Of a stretch of 64,000 nt of DNA, positions 42,830 through 51,834 are shown piece by piece. The stretch is from Salinimicrobium marinum. Its GTDB lineage: Bacteria; Bacteroidota; Bacteroidia; Flavobacteriales; Flavobacteriaceae. The DNA is taken from NCBI RefSeq assembly GCF_014651535.1, contig NZ_BMXB01000002.1, positions 248,001-312,000 on the forward strand, read 5' to 3'. Position numbers and translations under genes: made by a program. Within the stretch, counting starts at the first letter, position 1, and the number at the start of each line of letters is the position of its first letter. The notes under the pieces are model-generated. The model saw nothing but the letters and a program-made list of their open reading frames with translations, made no database searches and was not told where the DNA came from.

Positions 42830-43783
42830 TTATTTTTTTAATCCTATTTCCACCAGGCGCTGGTGTAGAAATTCACCGGCAGTAATATCAGGATAAGCTT
42901 TAGGACTATTTTCATCAATACATTCCTCCAGGCAATTTAACGGCATTTCGCTTCTTGGATGCATGAAGAACGGAATAGAATACCTGGGATTTCCCCATTC
43001 ATCCTTAGGAGGATTTGTTACCCTGTGAATTGTAGAGCGCAGTTTGTTATTAGTATGCCTTTCCAGCATATCTCCAACATTAATAACCAGCTCATCTTCC
43101 TTAGGAATAGCGTCGATCCATTCCCCGTCTTTTCTTAGCACCTGAAGTCCACCGGTAGATGCTCCCATTAATAAGGTTATAAGATTAATATCTCCATGAG
43201 CCCCAGCGCGTACAGCACCTTTTGGCTCTTCGGTAATAGGAGGGTAATGGATAGGTCGCAGAATGCTGTTTCCGTTACTCACCCAGTGATCAAAATAATG
43301 CTCGTCCAGTCCTATATAAAGTGCAAGGGCACGAAGCACAAAAATACCTGTTTTTTCCAGCATGCGGTAAGCTTCCATACCAACATGATTAAAATCCTTT
43401 AATTCCTCTACCTGTACATTTTCAGGGTATTCCTCAGTCAGGTTGGCATCTTCTGATGGTTCCTGCCCAAAATGCCAGAATTCTTTAAGATCTCCTTCTT
43501 TTTTTCCTTTGGCGTGTTCTTTTCCGAAGGAAATATATCCACGTTGGCCCGCAAGGCCTTCAATTTCATATTTCTTTTTCGTTTCCACCGGTAAATCGAA
43601 AAATGCCTTTACCTCTTTATAAAGTTCTTCTACAAGGTTATCGCTTAAGAAGTGACTTCTTAATGCAACAAATCCAATCTCTTCATAGGCTTTACCAATT
43701 TCGTTTACGAATTTTTCTTTTCGTTTTGGGTCGTCGGACAAAAAATCTGCCAGGTCAACGCTGGGAATGTTGTTCATTTCCAT
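42830..43783 (-). CDS. Isopenicillin-N-synthase-like 2-oxoglutarate/Fe(II) oxygenase
   Basis: 317 aa from ATG 43781-43783 (MEMNNIPSVDLADF); a longer frame starts 27 nt upstream and a second ATG two codons in is also possible. The DIOX_N region FVNEIGKAYEEIGFVALRSHF is followed by the iron-binding triad: AGAHGDINLITLL (H-x-D) and KLRSTIHRVTNPP (H), with RYSIPFFMHP (R-x-S, 2-oxoglutarate arginine). Typical substrates are peptides or small metabolites; the substrate here is unknown. The gene leads the pair with the SUI1 factor and is divergent from the E1 fusion. Confidence 0.88.
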   Translation of the reverse strand: MEMNNIPSVDLADFLSDDPKRKEKFVNEIGKAYEEIGFVALRSHFLSDNLVEELYKEVKAFFDLPVETKKKYEIEGLAGQRGYISFGKEHAKGKKEGDLKEFWHFGQEPSEDANLTEEYPENVQVEELKDFNHVGMEAYRMLEKTGIFVLRALALYIGLDEHYFDHWVSNGNSILRPIHYPPITEEPKGAVRAGAHGDINLITLLMGASTGGLQVLRKDGEWIDAIPKEDELVINVGDMLERHTNNKLRSTIHRVTNPPKDEWGNPRYSIPFFMHPRSEMPLNCLEECIDENSPKAYPDITAGEFLHQRLVEIGLKK

Positions 43784-43809
43784 AAGATGATAAATGTAAT
43801 TTTGTATCA

Positions 43810-43817
43810 CAAAGTTA
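43810..43817 (-). promoter_or_regulatory. Candidate -7 box of the 2OG-oxygenase gene
   Basis: The minus strand reads TAACTTTG, fitting TAnnTTTG, 26 nt upstream of the ATG at 43783. No TTG at the -33 distance is seen. Confidence 0.35.
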
Positions 43818-43881
43818 TATAAATTCTCCCGAGAAAGACTCCGTTTATATTTTTCTTAGCAAAGTAAACCCCGATTTTAAG

Positions 43882-43889
43882 TACATTTG
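43882..43889 (+). promoter_or_regulatory. Candidate -7 box of the E1 fusion gene
   Basis: TACATTTG fits TAnnTTTG, 17 nt upstream of the ATG at 43907. The -33 region has no clear TTG. Confidence 0.4.
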
Positions 43890-43906
43890 GGAAACAAATC
43901 ACCTCT

Positions 43907-45913
43907 ATGGAAAGCAGAATATCTCAAAATCAGGCAATCAACTTTAACAGGAATAACTTATCTGGTGAACAATTAATATTTTTGTATCAGGCAATGCTTA
44001 AACCACGGTTAATTGAGGAAAAAATGCTCATTTTGCTGAGGCAAGGCAGAATTTCCAAATGGTTTAGTGGGATAGGGCAGGAGGCAATTGCAACAGGTGT
44101 GACCATGGCCATGAATGATGATGAATATATTCTTCCAATGCACCGGAATCTCGGAGTATTTACCGGAAGAAAAATTCCGCTTTACCGCTTATTTTCTCAG
44201 TGGCAAGGCAAAGCCTCCGGATTTACTAAAGGTCGGGATCGTAGTTTTCATTTCGGAACGCAGGAATTTAAGATTATCGGGATGATCTCCCATCTGGGTC
44301 CCCAACTTGGAGTGGCCGATGGTATTGCCCTGGCACATAAATTAAAGAATGAGAAAAAAATCACTGCGGTATTTACAGGCGAAGGCGGGACCAGCGAAGG
44401 GGATTTCCATGAAGCATTGAACATTGCTTCTGTATGGGACCTGCCGGTTTTGTTTTGTATAGAGAACAATGGCTACGGACTTTCAACTCCCACATCTGAA
44501 CAATTTCGTTGCGAACACCTTGCAGATCGGGGAAAAGGTTACGGGGTGGAATCCTATATAATTGACGGTAACAACATAACGGAAGTTTACACAAAAATTT
44601 CTGCTTTAGCCGAAAGTATGAGAGAGGATCCAAGGCCTGTACTGGTAGAATTTAAAACCTTCCGGATGCGTGGTCATGAAGAAGCCAGCGGGACAAAATA
44701 TGTGCCCAATGAATTGATGGAAGAATGGGCGCAGAAGGATCCTATTGAGAATTATCGTTCCTTTCTCATTTCTGAAGGACTCTTGAAGGAAGAGGAAGAC
44801 AAGCAATACAGGGATACTATAAAGGCTGAAATTGATGAACATCTTCAAAAAGCCTCTGCTGAGCCTGGGATTGAAGTAAATCAAACTAATGAATTAAATG
44901 ATGTGTATCAAGTATTTCAAAATCAGAAATTTGATCCTAAAGGTAAAACTGAAGAAATCAGATTTATAGATGCTGTTTCTCAAGGGTTAAGACAATCTAT
45001 GCAACGACATGAAGATCTTGTGATCATGGGACAGGATATAGCAGAATATGGCGGAGTTTTTAAAATTACTGAAGGTTTTGTCGAAGATTTCGGGAAGGAA
45101 AGAGTGCGGAATACTCCAATCTGTGAATCGGGCATTGTGGAAACCGCCATGGGACTATCTGTTAAGGGAATGAAATCCGTGGTGGAGATGCAGTTTTCAG
45201 ATTTCGTGAGTTCTGGATTCAATCCAATAGTGAATTATCTGGCGAAAGTACATTATCGCTGGGGCCAGAATGCCGATGTGGTTATTAGAATGCCTTGTGG
45301 TGCGGGAGTTGGCGCAGGTCCTTTTCATAGTCAGACGAATGAAGCCTGGTTCACCAAGACACCGGGATTAAAAGTAGTATATCCGGCGTTTCCTTTTGAT
45401 GCCAAAGGGTTGCTGGCTTCGGCAATAAATGACCCGAATCCGGTGATGTTTTTTGAACATAAGGCGCTTTACAGGAGCATCCGACAGGAAGTGCCTACAG
45501 AATACTATACGCTTCCACTTGGTAAAGCTGCTTTATTAAAAGAAGGGAAGGAGGTTACAATTATAAGTTATGGTGCAGGCGTTCACTGGGCACTGGAGAC
45601 CCTGGAAGAACAACCAGATATTAAAGCTGATCTTTTGGATTTACGAAGCCTGGAACCTTTAGACGTTGAAGCGATCTATGCTTCCGTGAAAAAGACCGGA
45701 AAAGTAATTATTCTACAGGAGGATAGTATATTTGGAGGAATAGCTTCAGATATTGCTGCGATGATTTCCGAAGAGTGTTTTAAATATCTGGATGCTCCCG
45801 TAAAAAGGGTGGGAAGTTTACAAACCCCTGTTCCGTTCTCCAAAGCCCTTGAAGAAGAGTATCTTCCGAAGCAAAGGTTCAGAACTGCTTTACAACAGTT
45901 ATTAGAATATTAG
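43907..45913 (+). CDS. 2-oxoacid dehydrogenase E1, fused alpha and beta subunits (branched-chain type)
   Basis: 668 aa. The alpha half (about 20-320) has the ThDP motif FTGEGGTSEGDFHEALN and LFCIENNGYGLSTP, with FRMRGHEEASGT. The beta half (about 345-665) has VIMGQDIAEYGGVFKITEGF, NTPICESGIVETAMGLSVKG and RMPCGAGVGAGPFHSQTNEA. Such fused E1 enzymes decarboxylate branched-chain 2-oxoacids (or pyruvate-like acids) and hand acyl groups to a lipoyl E2; no E2 or E3 gene is in the window. Branched starter acyl-CoAs made by this complex are the normal source of iso fatty acids in flavobacteria. The gene is monocistronic. Confidence 0.93.
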   Translation: MESRISQNQAINFNRNNLSGEQLIFLYQAMLKPRLIEEKMLILLRQGRISKWFSGIGQEAIATGVTMAMNDDEYILPMHRNLGVFTGRKIPLYRLFSQWQGKASGFTKGRDRSFHFGTQEFKIIGMISHLGPQLGVADGIALAHKLKNEKKITAVFTGEGGTSEGDFHEALNIASVWDLPVLFCIENNGYGLSTPTSEQFRCEHLADRGKGYGVESYIIDGNNITEVYTKISALAESMREDPRPVLVEFKTFRMRGHEEASGTKYVPNELMEEWAQKDPIENYRSFLISEGLLKEEEDKQYRDTIKAEIDEHLQKASAEPGIEVNQTNELNDVYQVFQNQKFDPKGKTEEIRFIDAVSQGLRQSMQRHEDLVIMGQDIAEYGGVFKITEGFVEDFGKERVRNTPICESGIVETAMGLSVKGMKSVVEMQFSDFVSSGFNPIVNYLAKVHYRWGQNADVVIRMPCGAGVGAGPFHSQTNEAWFTKTPGLKVVYPAFPFDAKGLLASAINDPNPVMFFEHKALYRSIRQEVPTEYYTLPLGKAALLKEGKEVTIISYGAGVHWALETLEEQPDIKADLLDLRSLEPLDVEAIYASVKKTGKVIILQEDSIFGGIASDIAAMISEECFKYLDAPVKRVGSLQTPVPFSKALEEEYLPKQRFRTALQQLLEY

Positions 45914-46043
45914 GAAAATTTTAGGTTTTTAACTCCACATTTTTAAAAATTAGCTAAGAAATCCTGTTAAAATATTAATAATAATTTGTTCAAGGGCAAC
46001 TCGCAACGTAATTTAGATACAACTAATCACTAATACCTAAATT

Positions 46044-46205
46044 ATGATACGATTAATCATTATCTTTTTAATCATCGCTATTGTGGCAGCTATTTTCGGG
46101 TTCGGAGGAATCGCTGAAGGCGCAGCCGATATTGCAAAAATCATTTTCTATATATTTTTAGTGCTTCTTGTAATTGCCTTGATCAGTAGATTATTTAGAA
46201 GATAA
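46044..46205 (+). CDS. DUF1328 (YtjA-like) small membrane protein
   Basis: 53 aa from ATG 46044 to TAA 46203-46205. Two hydrophobic helices ([20 protein letters not shown] and [15 protein letters not shown]) flank the loop [12 protein letters not shown], and the C-terminus is basic (SRLFRR). The G-F-G-G-I-A sequence between two helices is the DUF1328 signature. It is a small inner-membrane protein of unknown role, often stress-related in other bacteria. A hairpin terminator follows directly. Confidence 0.88.
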   Translation: MIRLIIIFLIIAIVAAIFGFGGIAEGAADIAKIIFYIFLVLLVIALISRLFRR

Positions 46206-46222
46206 AATATTGAACTTTTTAG

Positions 46223-46263
46223 AAATCCGGTGTGGGCATTTTGGTAATGCAAACACTGGATTT
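46223..46263 (+). terminator. Terminator of the DUF1328 gene
   Basis: AAATCCGGTGT (46223-46233) pairs with ACACTGGATTT (46253-46263) with one G-T wobble; inner GCATT/AATGC pairs extend the structure. T-rich sequence follows. Confidence 0.7.
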
Positions 46264-46289
46264 TCTTAACCCCAAAAAATCACCCTTAA

Positions 46290-46766
46290 ATGAGAAAATT
46301 TGCCTTATTACTAATTGCCACCATCTTATTTAGTGCCTGTGGCTCTGGTAAGGTCGAAAGAGAAGCAAGAAGGACCATTAGCGGAGACTGGATGTTGACA
46401 GAGATAAGCTACCCGGGCAGTTCGGGAGAATTCGATGTTACCCTTTTTGATGATGCTACTGCTACCTGCTTAAAAAGCAGTGACTGGAATTTTGTTTCCA
46501 ATAATAATACAGGATATTATGTACCGGTTAACCCCCAGTGTAATACAGAGTTGAGATATTTTATCTGGTCTGTAAATGAAGTGGATGGGACCGATAGCTA
46601 TGATTTCCTACTAAAACCAACAAATGCTGACCATAAATCAACTACCGGAAATCAGGGTTACAGGATCAATATTGTTAACCTTACGGGAACCGGAATGATA
46701 TGGGAGCATACCGTTAATTTTGAAGGAGAGCCTTTTACAATTAGAATGAATTTTACAAAAAAATAA
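46290..46766 (+). CDS. Lipocalin-like lipoprotein
   Basis: 158 aa. Lipoprotein signal MRKFALLLIATILFSACGSG with lipobox L-F-S-A-C. The mature part starts TISGDWMLTEISYPGSSGEF and contains NTELRYFIWSVN and a C-terminal strand IRMNFTKK, as in lipocalin-like (lipocalin_4/5) domains. It is probably anchored in the inner leaflet of the outer membrane and may bind a small hydrophobic ligand. The OmpA lipoprotein gene starts 10 nt downstream, so both envelope proteins are likely cotranscribed. Confidence 0.82.
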   Translation: MRKFALLLIATILFSACGSGKVEREARRTISGDWMLTEISYPGSSGEFDVTLFDDATATCLKSSDWNFVSNNNTGYYVPVNPQCNTELRYFIWSVNEVDGTDSYDFLLKPTNADHKSTTGNQGYRINIVNLTGTGMIWEHTVNFEGEPFTIRMNFTKK

Positions 46767-46776
46767 ATTGAATAAA

Positions 46777-47472
46777 ATGAAAACAATCACAAGCAGAATG
46801 TTCGCAGTACTTTTTGCCGCAATCCTACTGGTAGGATGTGACGCGACAAGAAATGCAAACAATAAACAGAAAGGAACCGTTATTGGTGCCTCAGGAGGTG
46901 CCGTAATTGGTGGTGTAGTAGGTAATAATACCGGTGACGGTAATACTGCACTTGGCGCTATAATTGGTGGTGTTGTAGGTGGTGCAGCAGGTGCTTACAT
47001 TGGAAATCGAATGGATAAGCAGGCACAAAGGATCGAGGAAGAAATTCCCGGAGCAGAAGTGGAAAGAGTAGGGGAAGGAATTAACGTAACCCTTGATGAA
47101 ACCAGCGGAATTTATTTTGATACCGAAAAGTATAATATCAACCAGCAATCCAGGCAGGCCCTAAACTCTCTGGCCAATATCCTTCAGGAGTATGATGATA
47201 CTAATATCCTTGTTGAAGGACATACAGATAGTGCCGGTAGTGATGCCTATAACCTTACCTTATCTAAAAACAGGGCACAGGCCGTAACAGATTATCTTGT
47301 TTCCGATGGAAATGTATCCAGAGGTAGGATAGAAACCAAATGGTATGGTGAAAGTCAGCCTAAGTACGATAACTCTACTGTAGAAGGTCGTGCCAAGAAC
47401 AGAAGGGTAGAAATTGCTATCGTTGCAAATGAGGAATTAATTGAAGAGGCAGAGAGACAGGCTCAAAACTAA
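46777..47472 (+). CDS. OmpA-family lipoprotein with glycine-zipper
   Basis: 231 aa from ATG 46777; a TTG three codons upstream is less likely. A lipobox (AAILLVGCDATRN) is followed by glycine-zipper repeats (VIGGVVGNNTGDGNTALGAI, then VVGGAAGAYIGNRMDKQA) that insert in membrane, then an OmpA/MotB peptidoglycan-binding domain (ILVEGHTDSAGSDAYNLTLS and NRRVEIAIV near the end). It tethers the outer membrane to the wall. It resembles the Pal/YiaD type. A terminator follows at 47491. Confidence 0.92.
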   Translation: MKTITSRMFAVLFAAILLVGCDATRNANNKQKGTVIGASGGAVIGGVVGNNTGDGNTALGAIIGGVVGGAAGAYIGNRMDKQAQRIEEEIPGAEVERVGEGINVTLDETSGIYFDTEKYNINQQSRQALNSLANILQEYDDTNILVEGHTDSAGSDAYNLTLSKNRAQAVTDYLVSDGNVSRGRIETKWYGESQPKYDNSTVEGRAKNRRVEIAIVANEELIEEAERQAQN

Positions 47473-47490
47473 GTCTCAAAGCTTTAAGTG

Positions 47491-47520
47491 AAAAACCCGG
47501 GGGCTCTTCCGGGTTTTTTT
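47491..47520 (+). terminator. Terminator after the OmpA lipoprotein gene
   Basis: AAAAACCCGG (47491-47500) pairs with CCGGGTTTTT (47509-47518), and T continues to 47520. It lies 18 nt after the stop at 47472 and separates this unit from the polyketide cluster. Confidence 0.85.
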
Positions 47521-47540
47521 ATGTTTTTTAAAGAAAAAAA

Positions 47541-48665
47541 TTGAAGATAGAAACCGTAATTATTATAGGAGGAGGACTTGCCGGATTAACGGCAGCTATA
47601 CACCTGTCCAGAATTGGGGTTCCGGTAAAGCTTTTTGAGAAGGAAGAATATCCGCATCACAAGGTGTGTGGGGAATATGTTTCCCGGGAAATCCTGCCGT
47701 ATTTTGAGCAGCTTGATCTTTCGTTATCTTCTTTAAAACCTGCGGAAATTTCCAGACTCCTTTACAGTACCGCCAACGGAAATCCTGTGGAAGTCCCCTT
47801 GCCTTTAGGAGGTTTGGGCCTTAGCAGGTATGCTTTTGATGACTATTTATTCAACATGGCTGTAAAGAACGGAGTGGAAGTAGTGCAGGAAACAGTAAGT
47901 TCGGTGGAATTTTTAAATGACATCTTCGAAATAAAAACTTCTGAAGGAAAACTGGATCGTGCAAAAATAGTTTTAGGAGCCTTCGGAAAAAGATCGGTGC
48001 TGGATAAAAATCTGAACAGGCCATTTTTTAGGAAGAAAACTTCTTGGCTTGCTGTAAAATCACATTATAAAGCGGCAGATTTTCCCGATGATTTAGTAGC
48101 TCTGCATAATTTCGAAGGCGGATACTGCGGATTGTCACAAACAGAAACCGGAGTTGTCAATGTGTGTTATCTGGCGACCTACAATAAATTTAAAGAGCAT
48201 AAAGATCCGGCTGTTTTCAATGAAAAAGTACTTCGGAAAAATCCTTTTCTGGACAATTTTTTATCAGAAGCAACACCGGTATTTGAAAATCCGCTAACAA
48301 TCGCCCAAATCTCATTCAGCCGAAAGGAGACGGTGAAAGATCACGTTCTAATGCTGGGAGATGCTGCGGGATTGCTGCATCCATTATGTGGCAACGGGAT
48401 GGCGATGGCCATTCACAGCGCCAAAATAGCTTCAGAAACTATAATCAAATATCTGGAAGAGCCTTCCATAGATCGAACCAATATGGAAAAGGAATATATT
48501 CAGAAATGGGATTCAAATTTTAAAACCAGGTTAAGAGTCGGGAAAATTCTTCAGAAGATATTATTAAATCAAAATCTCGCTGAAGTATCCCAGTCGATGG
48601 TTTCAAAAATGCCATTTTTATTGCCTCAGATAATTAAAAGAACTCACGGAAATCCTATTAGATGA
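47541..48665 (+). CDS. FAD-dependent oxidoreductase/monooxygenase of the type III PKS cluster
   Basis: 374 aa from TTG 47541; no ATG is in frame before the dinucleotide fold. FAD motifs: VIIIGGGLAGLTAAIHLSR at the N-terminus, HHKVCGEYVSREI (the C-G-E-Y pattern of geranylgeranyl-reductase-like flavoproteins) and DHVLMLGDAAGLLHPLCGNG near 270. Group A flavoproteins of this type hydroxylate or reduce aromatic or isoprenoid lipids; beside a type III PKS and a methyltransferase it may oxidise an alkylresorcinol ring, as SrsC does in Streptomyces. It overlaps the next gene by 4 bp. Confidence 0.88.
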   Translation: MKIETVIIIGGGLAGLTAAIHLSRIGVPVKLFEKEEYPHHKVCGEYVSREILPYFEQLDLSLSSLKPAEISRLLYSTANGNPVEVPLPLGGLGLSRYAFDDYLFNMAVKNGVEVVQETVSSVEFLNDIFEIKTSEGKLDRAKIVLGAFGKRSVLDKNLNRPFFRKKTSWLAVKSHYKAADFPDDLVALHNFEGGYCGLSQTETGVVNVCYLATYNKFKEHKDPAVFNEKVLRKNPFLDNFLSEATPVFENPLTIAQISFSRKETVKDHVLMLGDAAGLLHPLCGNGMAMAIHSAKIASETIIKYLEEPSIDRTNMEKEYIQKWDSNFKTRLRVGKILQKILLNQNLAEVSQSMVSKMPFLLPQIIKRTHGNPIR

Positions 48666-49384
48666 AAATAGTGAACACTAAATCTCGTACCCGTGACAGT
48701 GAAGTCATGGACGATTTTGAACTTAAGGGAGAAGAATTGGCAAAAACCCTTCGGGACCTGGACAAGGTAAATAAGTGGCTGGGAGGAAACGAGATCACCC
48801 TCGATGGAATTAAAAAGATAATTTCTGAAACCTCACCCGAAGAACCAATCCGGATCGTTGATGTAGGATGCGGAAATGGTATGATGCTTCGGCAGATTGC
48901 AGAGTACGGTAGAAGAAACAATCTGAAATTTGAACTCCTCGGGATTGATGCCAATCCATTCGCCATTGAAATTGCACAAGGACTGGCAAAAAACTATCCC
49001 GAAATAAAGTTTGAAGCCATTAACATTTTTTCTACATCCTTTGCAGAAAAAAAATACGATATTGTGTTGTGTACCTTGACGCTGCACCATTTTGAAGATG
49101 CTAGGATTGAACAGTTGTTAAAGGTTTTTCTGAAGTCGGCAAGGCTGGGAATAGTAATTAATGACCTGCAGCGAAGCAGGGCCGCCTATTATCTTTTTCA
49201 GGCATTTTGTGCAGTATTTATTAATAATAAAATTGCCAGGGATGATGGGCTGACATCCATCTTGAGAGGGTTCAGAAAAGAAGATCTTGAAAAATTCTCT
49301 GGAAAATTAAGAGTAAAACACCAGAAGATCCGCTGGAAATGGGCTTTTCGGTATCAATGGATCATTATTAAATCTGAATCTTAG
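48662..49384 (+). CDS. Class I SAM methyltransferase of the type III PKS cluster
   Basis: 240 aa. Motif I is VDVGCGNGMMLRQIAEYG near 67, followed by LLGIDANPFAIEIAQ and the motif IV region DIVLCTLTLHHFED near 140. The N-terminal helix contains MDDFELKGEELAKTLRDLD, seen in methyltransferases that sit beside type III PKS genes. It probably O- or C-methylates the polyketide product or a hydroxylated form of it. It overlaps the flavoprotein gene by an ATGA and precedes the PKS by 14 nt. Confidence 0.85.
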   Translation: MKIVNTKSRTRDSEVMDDFELKGEELAKTLRDLDKVNKWLGGNEITLDGIKKIISETSPEEPIRIVDVGCGNGMMLRQIAEYGRRNNLKFELLGIDANPFAIEIAQGLAKNYPEIKFEAINIFSTSFAEKKYDIVLCTLTLHHFEDARIEQLLKVFLKSARLGIVINDLQRSRAAYYLFQAFCAVFINNKIARDDGLTSILRGFRKEDLEKFSGKLRVKHQKIRWKWAFRYQWIIIKSES

Positions 49385-49398
49385 TAGAAACTTTATCT

Positions 49399-50451
49399 AT
49401 GAGCGTTAAAATAACTACCGTAACCAAACAACTTCCAAAATATTCCAGGGAAACAAAGCAGGTGATCCCTTTTGTGGAAACATGGCTGGATGGGCAGGAA
49501 GAACGATTTAAACGCAAGGTCATCAAGATCTTCCAAGGGGCGGCCGTAGATAAGCGCTACTCCATCATGGATCCTTCTGAAGTTTTTACAGCGAATTCTT
49601 TTGAAGAAAAGAACAGGATTTATAGTCGGGAGGTCAAAAAATTAGGCACTCAGGTGCTTCAGAAAGCGCTGGATAAATCGGGTTGGGAAGCAGATTCCAT
49701 AGATTACATTATTACTGTGAGCTGCACCGGAATTATGATTCCGTCACTGGATGCCTACCTTATCAACGAATTAAAACTGAAACAGGACGTCGTACGGCTT
49801 CCTGTAACCGAAATGGGTTGTGCAGCAGGGATTTCAGGGATTATTTACGCAAAGCAGTTTTTACAATCCAACCCCGGAAAAAGGGCCGCCGTGGTTGCGG
49901 TAGAAAGCCCAACGGCTACCCTTCAACTGGATGATTTTTCCATGGCAAACATGGTGAGTGCTGCTATTTTTGGGGATGGGGCCGCCTGTACTTTGTTGTC
50001 TTCAGAAGAAGAGGCAGAAGGACCAAAAATCATTGGAGAGGAAATGTACCATTTCTATGATGCTACCCATATGATGGGATTCGACCTGGTGAACAGCGGA
50101 CTTAAGATGATCCTGAATCCTGAAGTACCGCAGGCAATTTCAGATCATTTTCCGGAGATCATTCATCCATTTCTGAAAAAACATAATTCCAGCATAGAGC
50201 AAGTGCAACATTTCATATTTCATCCAGGCGGAAAAAAGATCGTGCAAACTGTTGAAGATCTTTTTGGTAACTTAGGGAAGAATATCGATGAGACCAAGGA
50301 AGTGTTGCGATTATACGGCAATATGAGTAGCGCAACAGTTCTATATGTATTGGAAAGGTATTTAGATAAACCGGTGGAAAAAGGGGAGCAGGGACTAATG
50401 CTGAGTTTCGGGCCCGGATTTTCTGCACAAAGAGTACTACTGCAATGGTAA
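49399..50451 (+). CDS. Type III polyketide synthase (chalcone synthase-like)
   Basis: 350 aa with thiolase fold. The catalytic triad is complete: Cys141 in EMGCAAGISG, His275 in FIFHPGGKKI and Asn308 in YGNMSSATVL; the C-terminal GFGPG-type loop reads SFGPGFSAQ. Bacterial members extend a starter acyl group with malonyl-CoA and cyclise it to resorcinols, pyrones or phloroglucinols. The following ACP, KAS, dehydratase and reductase genes suggest that the starter is a dedicated acyl chain. The SDR gene overlaps its end by 7 bp, so expression is coupled. Product length and cyclisation mode cannot be predicted from sequence alone. Confidence 0.95.
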   Translation: MSVKITTVTKQLPKYSRETKQVIPFVETWLDGQEERFKRKVIKIFQGAAVDKRYSIMDPSEVFTANSFEEKNRIYSREVKKLGTQVLQKALDKSGWEADSIDYIITVSCTGIMIPSLDAYLINELKLKQDVVRLPVTEMGCAAGISGIIYAKQFLQSNPGKRAAVVAVESPTATLQLDDFSMANMVSAAIFGDGAACTLLSSEEEAEGPKIIGEEMYHFYDATHMMGFDLVNSGLKMILNPEVPQAISDHFPEIIHPFLKKHNSSIEQVQHFIFHPGGKKIVQTVEDLFGNLGKNIDETKEVLRLYGNMSSATVLYVLERYLDKPVEKGEQGLMLSFGPGFSAQRVLLQW

Positions 50452-51239
50452 GAGAATTTGAAGATAAAAATTACTGGGCTGTTATCCTGGGAGGAAGCAG
50501 CGGACTTGGCCTTGCATCGGCTAAAAAGCTGGCAGCTCATGGAATGAATATAATTATTATCCATCGTGACCGGCGTGAAAACTTACCGGAGATTGAAGAA
50601 TCTTTTGAGGAAATTAAAGAACACGAGGTTAGTCTGCATACTTTTAATGTTGACGCCACCAGAAAGGAGCGAAGGGAAGAGATGGTTGCAGAAATCACCA
50701 CCATACTTGGGGAAAAAGGGAGAGTCCGGACCTTATTGCACAGTATTTCACGCGGAAATTTGAAGCACATGTTTGGGGAAGAACCTACTTTGAAAAATGA
50801 TGATTTCCACCTTACGATAGATGCCATGGCCATTAGTTTGTACGACTGGTCTAAGATCATTTTCGATGCCGGACTTTTTGCTAAGGATGCCAGAATATTA
50901 TCCTTTACAAGCGAAGGCAATACGAAAGCATGGAAAAATTATGCAGCAGTTTCTGCAGCAAAAGTAGCACTCGAGGCAATCACCCGAAGCATGGCACTTG
51001 AGTTTGCTTCCAAAGGAATCCGAGCCAATTGTATTCAGGCGGGAGTAACGGTAACAAGATCTTTTCAGATGATTCCCGGATATGAAACTTTGAGGGAGCA
51101 TGCTGTAAAAAGGAATCCTTTTAAGCGTTTGACAACCCCTGCAGATGTTGGAAATGCCGTGTATCTTTTAAGTAAAGACGAAGCCTCCTGGATTACCGGA
51201 ACAGTGATCCCTGTTAATGGGGGAGAACACCTCAAATGA
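50445..51239 (+). CDS. SDR reductase resembling enoyl-ACP reductase (FabI/FabL-like)
   Basis: 264 aa. The NAD(P) loop ILGGSSGLGLASAKKLA is near 14. The active-site region NYAAVSAAKVALEAI places Tyr166 and Lys173 seven apart (Y-x6-K), the spacing of enoyl-ACP reductases, not the Y-x3-K of classical SDRs. E. coli FabI has a second Tyr ten residues before the catalytic one; here that position is Ser156. The N-terminal GNLKHMFGE resembles FabL. It probably reduces the enoyl-ACP made by the neighbouring dehydratase. It overlaps the PKS by 7 bp and is followed by a 157-bp gap. Confidence 0.85.
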   Translation: MVREFEDKNYWAVILGGSSGLGLASAKKLAAHGMNIIIIHRDRRENLPEIEESFEEIKEHEVSLHTFNVDATRKERREEMVAEITTILGEKGRVRTLLHSISRGNLKHMFGEEPTLKNDDFHLTIDAMAISLYDWSKIIFDAGLFAKDARILSFTSEGNTKAWKNYAAVSAAKVALEAITRSMALEFASKGIRANCIQAGVTVTRSFQMIPGYETLREHAVKRNPFKRLTTPADVGNAVYLLSKDEASWITGTVIPVNGGEHLK

Positions 51240-51396
51240 AATGATTTTGAATATTTGAAAATGTGCTAATTTTTAAAATACTTTGAAAATGCGCTTTCGC
51301 TGGATTAGGGTAAACCGGGAAAGAAATAAAAAATGGTTTTATATCTGAAAATTAACACATGAACCACAATTAAAATTCCCCAACTAAACAAAATAA

Positions 51397-51834
51397 ATGA
51401 AATCTTCTGAAATTATTTCTCTTCTTCCTTATTCCAAACCATTTTTATTTGTGGATGAACTTGAAGAAATCACGGAAGAGGGAGCAAAAGGGAGTTATAC
51501 CTTTCCTGCAGATTCTTTTTTCTATGAAGGACATTTTAAAGAATTCCCCGTCACTCCCGGAGTAATTCTGACAGAATGCATGGCACAGATTGGAACGGTT
51601 AGCCTCGGAATCTTTTTGCTGAAAGATTTGTTCAATGAGAACGGAAAAGTCGCTTTGACTAACACAAAAATTGATTTTTATCTGCCGGTGTATCCGGGGG
51701 AAAAAGTGAGGGTACTTTCAGAAAAAGTGTATTTCAGGTTTAATAAACTGAAATGTAAAGTCAGTATGTACAATGCAAAGGATAAGCTGGTGAGCAGGGG
51801 CGAAATTTCAGGAATGATCAAAGAGAATGAGTAG
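51397..51834 (+). CDS. FabZ/hotdog 3-hydroxyacyl-ACP dehydratase-like protein
   Basis: 145 aa, one hotdog domain. The active-site helix matches FabZ: FYEGHFKEFPVTPGVILTEC followed by MAQIGTVSLG, with His46 and Glu60 in the catalytic positions. The expected activity is dehydration of 3-hydroxyacyl-ACP to trans-2-enoyl-ACP. It is likely specialised, because a housekeeping FabZ is normally fused with LpxC in this phylum. Its stop overlaps the KAS gene by 8 bp. The 157-bp gap upstream may hold a separate promoter, but no consensus is seen. Confidence 0.88.
   Translation: MKSSEIISLLPYSKPFLFVDELEEITEEGAKGSYTFPADSFFYEGHFKEFPVTPGVILTECMAQIGTVSLGIFLLKDLFNENGKVALTNTKIDFYLPVYPGEKVRVLSEKVYFRFNKLKCKVSMYNAKDKLVSRGEISGMIKENE

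Noticed and set aside
43907-45913. Frameshifted or chimeric pair of E1 alpha and beta genes
   Set aside because: One uninterrupted frame joins both halves through a plausible linker, and fused E1 enzymes are common in this phylum.
51240-51396. Promoter in the gap between the SDR and dehydratase genes
   Set aside because: No TAnnTTTG box was found in this 157-bp gap; internal initiation remains possible but unsupported.
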